Source: Methanobrevibacter arboriphilus (GTDB lineage: Archaea; Methanobacteriota; Methanobacteria; Methanobacteriales; Methanobacteriaceae). From it: 64,000 nt of DNA. Position 1 is the first letter of the stretch. Every line of letters begins with the position of its first letter. The translations under genes and the position numbers were made by a program. Under the pieces are notes generated by a model that had not been told where the DNA came from, did no database searches, and saw only the letters and a list, made by a program, of their open reading frames with translations. The stretch is taken from positions 1-64,000 of the forward strand of contig NZ_AP019779.1 of assembly GCF_019669925.1 (NCBI RefSeq). Direction: 5' to 3'. Below, in pieces: positions 59,015-64,000 of the stretch.

Positions 59015-60648
59015 CTATTTTCGAGGGCGGACAATACCATTTTCAACCTCCAACCAGCTAATACATTTATCTGATTCTTTATATAAGTCATTATATTTTC
59101 TATAAATAGTGTTACATTGCTTGTTATTTAATAAATAGAAACTAACTTCATTAATATTACCAACACTATTTGTAACTTCTATACATTTATTGATATCCCC
59201 ATCTTCATCGAGCCCACACCAGTACCTATTATGAAATTTGTCTTTTATATTTGGAACATTCTCAATCTTTAAGAATCTCATGTTCACCTTACCAAAAAAA
59301 TTATTTTCATTTAAAATTCTCTTAAAAATTTCAAAATATCCTTTTTGAAAATCATCTACTTTCTCATTTTCATGTTTACTAAGAGAAGGATCATTATTTG
59401 AATTTTTAGCCTTACTTGAGAGTCCTAAAAATTCAATTTTAATTTGTTCATTATTACAATTGTTTTCAAAAGCATATATATTAAAAGCATTGATAAAAGC
59501 TACTTGACACCCCTTTAAAGTATTACTTAAATCACCGATGAAGTAAGGGTCAATAATTAAAATGTTTGTACCTAATTCATCAAAAATTGATTTAAAAATA
59601 TAAGATAATTTTTCAAATCCTGTATTTTTAATTTTTAAATCTTGAATAAGTGAAGAATTAATATTTTTTGCTATAGTTATCTCGGGATAATCGTCTATCT
59701 GCCATATGTTTTTGTTTGGCCAATAAAATTCAGAAAATTTAGAATTATTGCGCATAACTGGACAACTAAAAAGGTTTCCCCATTCATCTTCAAAACGATC
59801 TTTCACATCATGCATTTCAATATTAACATTAGTATTAGTGTAAAGTTTATTTTTCTTAATTATTTTTGATCCTTTTTTAATTGATAAAACTACATTGGTG
59901 TGTTTTTTATCAACAGAAAATTTAAAAATTCCAATTTCTTTATTTATTAGAAAATTGTCTATTTGTTTTCCATTAGATTCTAAAATACCATAATAATCAA
60001 GATTACTATCTTCATCAGTTTCTAAACACCCTATAAAGTTTATATCTTCAGGTTCTACTATTTTATTATGTGTTTTTCTATTTAAATATAAAAAAGGTGT
60101 TCTAAATTCACTAATAGCAAAAATATTTTTACTAATAGCATATTTAATAAATTCTGAGCTAAATAAATTCAAAGGATAAAATCTTTCGATATTTTTATCA
60201 TTTCTTTCATCTTCACCTAAAAATTCATTTAAAAAGCCAGTTTTAAAAAATTTCTTATTAAAAAATTTAGGGGCTGTTTTAATAACATTATATCTAAAAT
60301 TGTTTCCACCTACTGGAAAATCAATATCATCATCTTTCTCAAATGAATCAGGCATTTTAAAATATATTTTTTTTGTATTAATTTCTATAGAATTGCCTTT
60401 AATTATATCATCATATAATTTATTAATATTTTCCTCTTTTCCTGCAACTAACCATTCTTTTAGTTTTTCTTTTTTCCATATCCAATTAGATTTTCCATTT
60501 TTCCCATATTTATATACCAATATAAACTATTTTCATTGTTCCAAGAGTCTAATAATATTTTTTTATAAATAAAAAGTATTTCTTCATTATTTTCATTAGA
60601 TTTTGTAAATATAAATAGAATGGTAGTGTTTGGAAGAATTTTTGACAT
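59015..60648 (-). pseudogene. large accessory protein gene with 2-bp frameshift (PLD-like C-terminus)
   Basis: A 501-codon frame (60520 down to 59015) has only a TTG start with no site, whereas an upstream frame on the same strand starts at ATG 60648 after GTGAT and reads M-S-K-I-L-P-N-T-T-I-L-F-I-F-T-K. Joining them by removing one TA from GTATATAAA near 60520 gives a continuous protein of about 545 residues. The C-terminal part has L-I-I-D-P-Y-F-I-G-D-L and F-H-N-R-Y-W-C-G, patterns seen in phospholipase-D-like proteins of bacterial defence islands. The middle is unrecognised. Could be a pseudogene, a frameshift-switched gene or a sequencing error. Located next to a TIR gene. Confidence 0.55.
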
Positions 60649-60657
60649 TTTTATCAC

Positions 60658-60996
60658 ATTATAAATTCATTTTACCTTTGAATGTTTGTTGCATTGAATT
60701 ATGGAATATATTATTTATTTCTATAAGATATATTTTGATAACTTTATTTTTTATGATTTTTGCTCTTTCTGCAAACTTATTTAACAATCTAAATATTTTT
60801 ATATAAATTTTGAAAATAATATTAGTTAATCGAGGCATATTGTATTTTAAACTAATGTATTATTTTGTATTTATGTCCTTTTATTGTTTTTGAAAATTTA
60901 CTGGTTAAGATATTTATTCATTATACTCGACTATAACGAAATGTTAATTAATTTTTTTATTACTTTTTCAATATTTAATTTTATATGAATTCATAA
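60658..60996. other. AT-rich spacer between divergent accessory genes
   Basis: About 340 bases. No gene, repeat or RNA recognised. It separates the frameshifted minus-strand gene from the integrase remnant. Confidence 0.4.
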
Positions 60997-61320
60997 TCTG
61001 CTGATTGTTTAAGCACTTTCAGGAATTTTAAGACATCCAGATGGTTTTTATATGATGAAAGAGAATATAATACTATTATTTCATCAGATGCTAAAGTTAA
61101 GCAGATGTTTTTGAGAAAAGATATTTCTGCTAGTAGGAAAAAACAGTATATAAATGTGTTGAGTGAGATATATGATATTACTAATAAAACACCTTCTCAA
61201 CTTATATGTGAAGCTAAAGAAGAAGAACAGCCTTATATTGTTAATGGTTTGCCTCGTATTCGTGATATTAATGATCGTAAAATAACTGATTTAGGAAAAG
61301 AAGTTTTAGAACATATTTAG
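60997..61320 (+). pseudogene. tyrosine recombinase (integrase) N-terminal remnant
   Basis: The frame is open from 60997 (stop at 60994) to 61320 with no good start before an internal ATG at 61105. It contains K-V-K-Q-M-F-L-R-K-D-I-S-A-S-R-K-K-Q-Y-I then V-L-S-E-I-Y-D-I-T-N-K-T-P-S-Q-L-I, a SAM-like N-terminal core-binding domain as in archaeal XerD-type integrases, and E-E-E-Q-P-Y-I-V-N-G-L-P-R-I-R-D-I-N-D-R-K-I, which continues into the linker. The catalytic Arg...Tyr domain is absent; the frame stops within a 27-nt direct repeat. So a truncated, inactive integrase. Confidence 0.6.
61294..61320 (+). repeat. 27-nt direct repeat left of the TIR gene
   Basis: Starts GGAAAAGAAGTTTT and ends CATATTTAG. 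Recurs at 63336-63362 (24 of 27 identical), so the two copies bracket the TIR gene. The left copy is also the 3' end of the integrase remnant. This is the layout expected of a cassette or att-like duplication. Confidence 0.6.
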
Positions 61321-61555
61321 ATAATAGTTCATTAGCACATTACACACTTCAAATAGTAAATAATATTAAACAATGAAATAATATAGTTAATGTACTATTT
61401 AAAATTAATTAACTATTGGAATAATACGATATAGATAATTTAAATGGATTTAAGGTTTATTAAATAGAATAGATGTTGGTAAAGTAGATAATAATTGTTT
61501 TGGGATTGAAAAAAAGTTTTGTTATTTTATGGTTATATTAGATTTTGGTGCTAAA

Positions 61556-63226
61556 ATGGATGATTTAAAACAATTAAAAGAAAAAGTAGGCGAATTTGAA
61601 GAAATGTTAATTGATATTGCAACAAATAATACAGGGGATGATGAAAATTTTGATAATTTAAGAAAAGAAATAATGAATAGTAAAAAGTTAAGTGGAGCAA
61701 TACCTAATTTTATAATCACAAAAAGAAATCCTTATCTTTTTAGAACACATATGCAAGATATTGGAGGATATAAAGATAGGAGAGAACATATTTACAATGG
61801 ATTCACAAAAATATATGATCGTATTGATGAATTAGAGGATAATGTTTATAATAATAATCAAACAACTAATTTACAAGCTAATGTTCCTAAGAATAACCAA
61901 ATAATTAACAATGAGGAGGTAATAGATAAATTGAATAATAATATTAATGATAGTTTAACCAATTCTAGTGATGATTTTGAGACAACAAAGAAAAATAATG
62001 AAACTCAAATAGAACCTAAAGATAATCAGAAAAAGGTGTTTATTAGCCACTCCTCAAAAGATAAACATTTTGCAGATGAATTAATTGAAATTTTAGAATA
62101 TATTGGAGTACCTTCTGAAAATATATTTTGTACCTCTGTAGAAGGCTATGGCATACCTCTTGGAGAGAATTTTTTAGAAACAATAAAAAATGAACTCACA
62201 CCAAATACATTAGTACTTTTTTTAATTTCGGAAAATTTCTATGGGAGCCCTGTTTCTTTATGTGAAATGGGAGCTACATGGATTCAATCAAATTTCCACA
62301 TTCCTATTCTTATACCTCCAATGACATTTGAAAAAATTAAAGGTGTTATTCCATTAACCGAAGGATTACTTATCAATAATAAAGCTAAAATAAACTCTTT
62401 AAAAATGAAAATAGAAAACGATCTTAGTATTAAAAATAAAAACAATGATTTTACGAAATGGGAAAGAAAAAGAAATAAATTTTTAGAAAATATTGAAAAA
62501 ATTATAGAAAATAATAATACTCCTAGTTCTAAAACTGAAGATATTAATGTTAATAAAATTGAGAAGCATTATCATAGTATGTATGAATCTGAAAATTTGG
62601 ATATTATAGAACAATTCAAACATTATTTAACTGAAACTAATGACTGGGATATTAATTTTGATAAAACAAAAAAAGCATTCAATAAAAAACACCCTGAATT
62701 CAAAATAGAAATTTCTGAAAGAGGAGATATGTCAAGTATAGAGCCTTATTGTACTTTTTTCTTGAATAATGAATCAACAATGTTTAATATAAAATTTGAA
62801 TATAATTCTACTCAATTATTTGCCGAAGAAGAATTATTGTATATATTTTGTGACGGTTATAGGTCTCATTTTCCAAATCCTTCAATGAAAGTTTTTGATT
62901 CTGATTATCCTATGAATGCATTTTATTATTATAATTTAGAAGAAGTACAAGGATTATTTGGAGAACTATGTAAAAAAACAAAACCTGAAAATTTTATAAT
63001 GGATAGAGGGTACAGAGAACTACCTTTTCTAGTTTTTAATAATTCTCAAGAGCTAAATGATTTTACTAATTTTCTTAAAAATAATATGAAACTTTTAGAG
63101 GGCATTGAAGTAAATTTTCAGTTTAATATTTCGGATCCTATGAACTATAAAAGATCTATTGATTTAGAAACATTTTTCAAAGTTAAAAAAATTCATGATT
63201 TATATGAAATGGGATATTATGATTAA
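61556..63226 (+). CDS. TIR-domain protein, candidate antiviral effector
   Basis: 556 residues from ATG 61556 (GGTG at proper distance; an in-frame ATG at 61529 has none). Residues 1-95 form a helical domain containing R-T-H-M-Q-D-I-G-G-Y-K-D-R-R-E-H-I. Then an Asn-rich linker. The TIR domain is at about 160-290 with K-K-V-F-I-S-H-S-S-K-D-K and S-L-C-E-M-G-A-T-W, whose Glu stands where the NADase catalytic residue lies. A C-terminal domain of about 220 residues is unrecognised. TIR effectors in prokaryotes usually degrade NAD after phage sensing. No partner gene (Thoeris ThsA, Argonaute) is adjacent, so a single-gene system or a remnant is possible. Confidence 0.88.
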   Translation: MDDLKQLKEKVGEFEEMLIDIATNNTGDDENFDNLRKEIMNSKKLSGAIPNFIITKRNPYLFRTHMQDIGGYKDRREHIYNGFTKIYDRIDELEDNVYNNNQTTNLQANVPKNNQIINNEEVIDKLNNNINDSLTNSSDDFETTKKNNETQIEPKDNQKKVFISHSSKDKHFADELIEILEYIGVPSENIFCTSVEGYGIPLGENFLETIKNELTPNTLVLFLISENFYGSPVSLCEMGATWIQSNFHIPILIPPMTFEKIKGVIPLTEGLLINNKAKINSLKMKIENDLSIKNKNNDFTKWERKRNKFLENIEKIIENNNTPSSKTEDINVNKIEKHYHSMYESENLDIIEQFKHYLTETNDWDINFDKTKKAFNKKHPEFKIEISERGDMSSIEPYCTFFLNNESTMFNIKFEYNSTQLFAEEELLYIFCDGYRSHFPNPSMKVFDSDYPMNAFYYYNLEEVQGLFGELCKKTKPENFIMDRGYRELPFLVFNNSQELNDFTNFLKNNMKLLEGIEVNFQFNISDPMNYKRSIDLETFFKVKKIHDLYEMGYYD

Positions 63227-63443
63227 TAAGACATTTGCCATATACTACTTTCAATGAAAAACTGGAAATTAAATATTTTATAATATAAATTAAGATAATT
63301 TAAACAAAGAATTTATCAAGTTAACAAGATAAAAAGGAAAAGAAGTTTTGGAGCATACTTAGTAATAATTTTATTATTTGTATATTTTATGATTTAAGAT
63401 GTACACATATTTTATTAAAATTAATAAAAATTAGGTTTTTTAA
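63227..63443 (+). other. spacer with right copy of the 27-nt repeat
   Basis: 217 bases between the TIR gene and the last gene; contains the repeat at 63336-63362. TTAGGT at 63432 is the likely ribosome-binding site of the final gene. Confidence 0.45.
63336..63362 (+). repeat. 27-nt direct repeat right of the TIR gene
   Basis: Second copy of the sequence at 61294-61320, differing at three positions, all A/G or T/C transitions. It lies 110 bases after the TIR stop. Confidence 0.6.
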
Positions 63444-64000
63444 ATGGAAGAAAAAAAGTAAAAGAAAATAAAACGGAAGAAAAAGTTACGTTTTGGGGTG
63501 TTGGTTTTATTGCCATAGTTATAATATTTGTAATTCTCATTGGTTTTATTATATATTTATTTTTAAATAATTACCCGATTTCAGATAATCCTTCTAATAC
63601 ATTAGCAATAGTTTCAGGTACTTTAATGAGTGCTTTAATAACTGCTTTTTTGGCATTTATGGGGGTTTATTTTACAAATTATCAAAATAAAAAAAATCTT
63701 GAAGAGGAAAGAGAAAGATATGATAATGAGTTGAAAATAGCTAAAAAAAAAGAAAGGTTGGAAAAAAGAAGAAATAATAATAATATGCTGATGTTATCTC
63801 AGTATAGTGATAATAAAAAGATTTTAATCTATTTATATCAATTATTGTTAGATTTAGAATCTTATTATATTGTTACAAAAGGGTTTTTTGCTCATGGAAC
63901 AAATTTAGAAAATTGGAGAGAAAGATGTATCGATGCTGATAATGAACTACTTAGCATTATCAATGATTTAATGAGTGTAAAAAATCATATATTAGGAATA
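63444..64000 (+). CDS. two-helix membrane protein with coiled coil, 3' truncated; frameshift near start
   Basis: Runs off the window. The main frame encodes two membrane helices (about V-I-I-F-V-I-L-I-G-F-I-I-Y-L-F-L and I-T-A-F-L-A-F-M-G-V-Y-F), then a charged coiled coil (N-L-E-E-E-R-E-R-Y-D-N-E-L and onward) and a helical domain. The only ATG with a site, at 63444, is one base out of frame with it: after ATG GAA GA comes an A7 run, and eight A would restore one continuous protein. Resembles membrane proteins of accessory or defence islands, not assigned to a family. Either a slippage-prone start, a sequencing error, or an early frameshift mutation. Confidence 0.5.

Noticed and set aside
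61556-63226. Thoeris or short-Argonaute system
   Set aside because: Only a TIR gene is present; no ThsA-like SIR2/SLOG, no Argonaute or APAZ gene in the flanks.

Overview
The window reads as chromosomal DNA of a Methanobrevibacter-like methanogen (Methanobacteriales). The DNA is very AT-rich with long, gene-poor intergenic stretches. Archaeal signature genes are present: MfnB (methanofuran), archaeal-type riboflavin synthase RibC, geranylgeranyl reductase for ether lipids, AqpM, CbiT with UbiX, a DUF2193-type protein, very large adhesin-like proteins (ALPs), and an IS that fits the published description of ISM1. Ribosome-binding sites are mostly GGTG/GGAG types. TTG starts are common, and several starts were moved downstream to fit the Shine-Dalgarno spacing.

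Layout: 1-1491 is the 3' end of an ALP gene. 2937-8267 is an oligopeptide/nickel-type ABC importer operon. 8295-10075 is an intact IS200/IS605 element (tnpA, tnpB, end hairpins). 10287-11684 is a two-[4Fe-4S] ferredoxin plus geranylgeranyl reductase. 12312-18101 is a 1929-residue ALP with 27 beta-helix repeats and 8 Ig-like repeats. 18740-19361 is a VapBC-type toxin-antitoxin pair lying between direct repeats. 20053-23887 carries a DUF2193-type protein, aquaporin and GalE. 24091-26211 carries a methyltransferase with a G11 tract, facing a radical SAM enzyme and its 54-residue Cys-rich partner peptide (a RiPP-like locus). Then follow an MFS exporter, a third ALP (28665-32975), HisG, PyrF, a cobalt/nickel ECF importer (cbiMNQ, a His-tailed permease, cbiO), RibC, a GT2/DUF2304 pair, a CCG/LUD iron-sulfur pair, MfnB, GuaB, an Rpn-type nuclease, an HD hydrolase, an ISM1-like IS, UbiX, CbiT, a MacB/FtsX-type ABC exporter and a winged-helix regulator. 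From about 58.5 kb to the end lies an accessory region: gene remnants, a frameshifted large gene with a PLD-like look, an integrase remnant, and a TIR-domain protein bounded by 27-nt direct repeats. A membrane-anchored gene runs off the end.

The most notable signals are non-coding or at the DNA level. (1) A 146-bp MITE-like element occurs in three copies around the ALP genes. One copy can be compared with an almost identical empty site, giving exact ends and a TTAA target duplication. (2) Two 11-bp G tracts, extreme in such AT-rich DNA, lie one inside the methyltransferase reading frame and one upstream of the giant ALP gene; both look like slipped-strand phase-variation switches. (3) A second, unrelated 112-bp inverted-repeat element lies next to the second G tract. 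(4) A His-rich-tailed EamA-type permease is embedded in the cbi operon. (5) A TIR gene sits as a cassette between direct repeats beside a truncated integrase.

All functions are inferred from sequence motifs read by eye. No database search was run.
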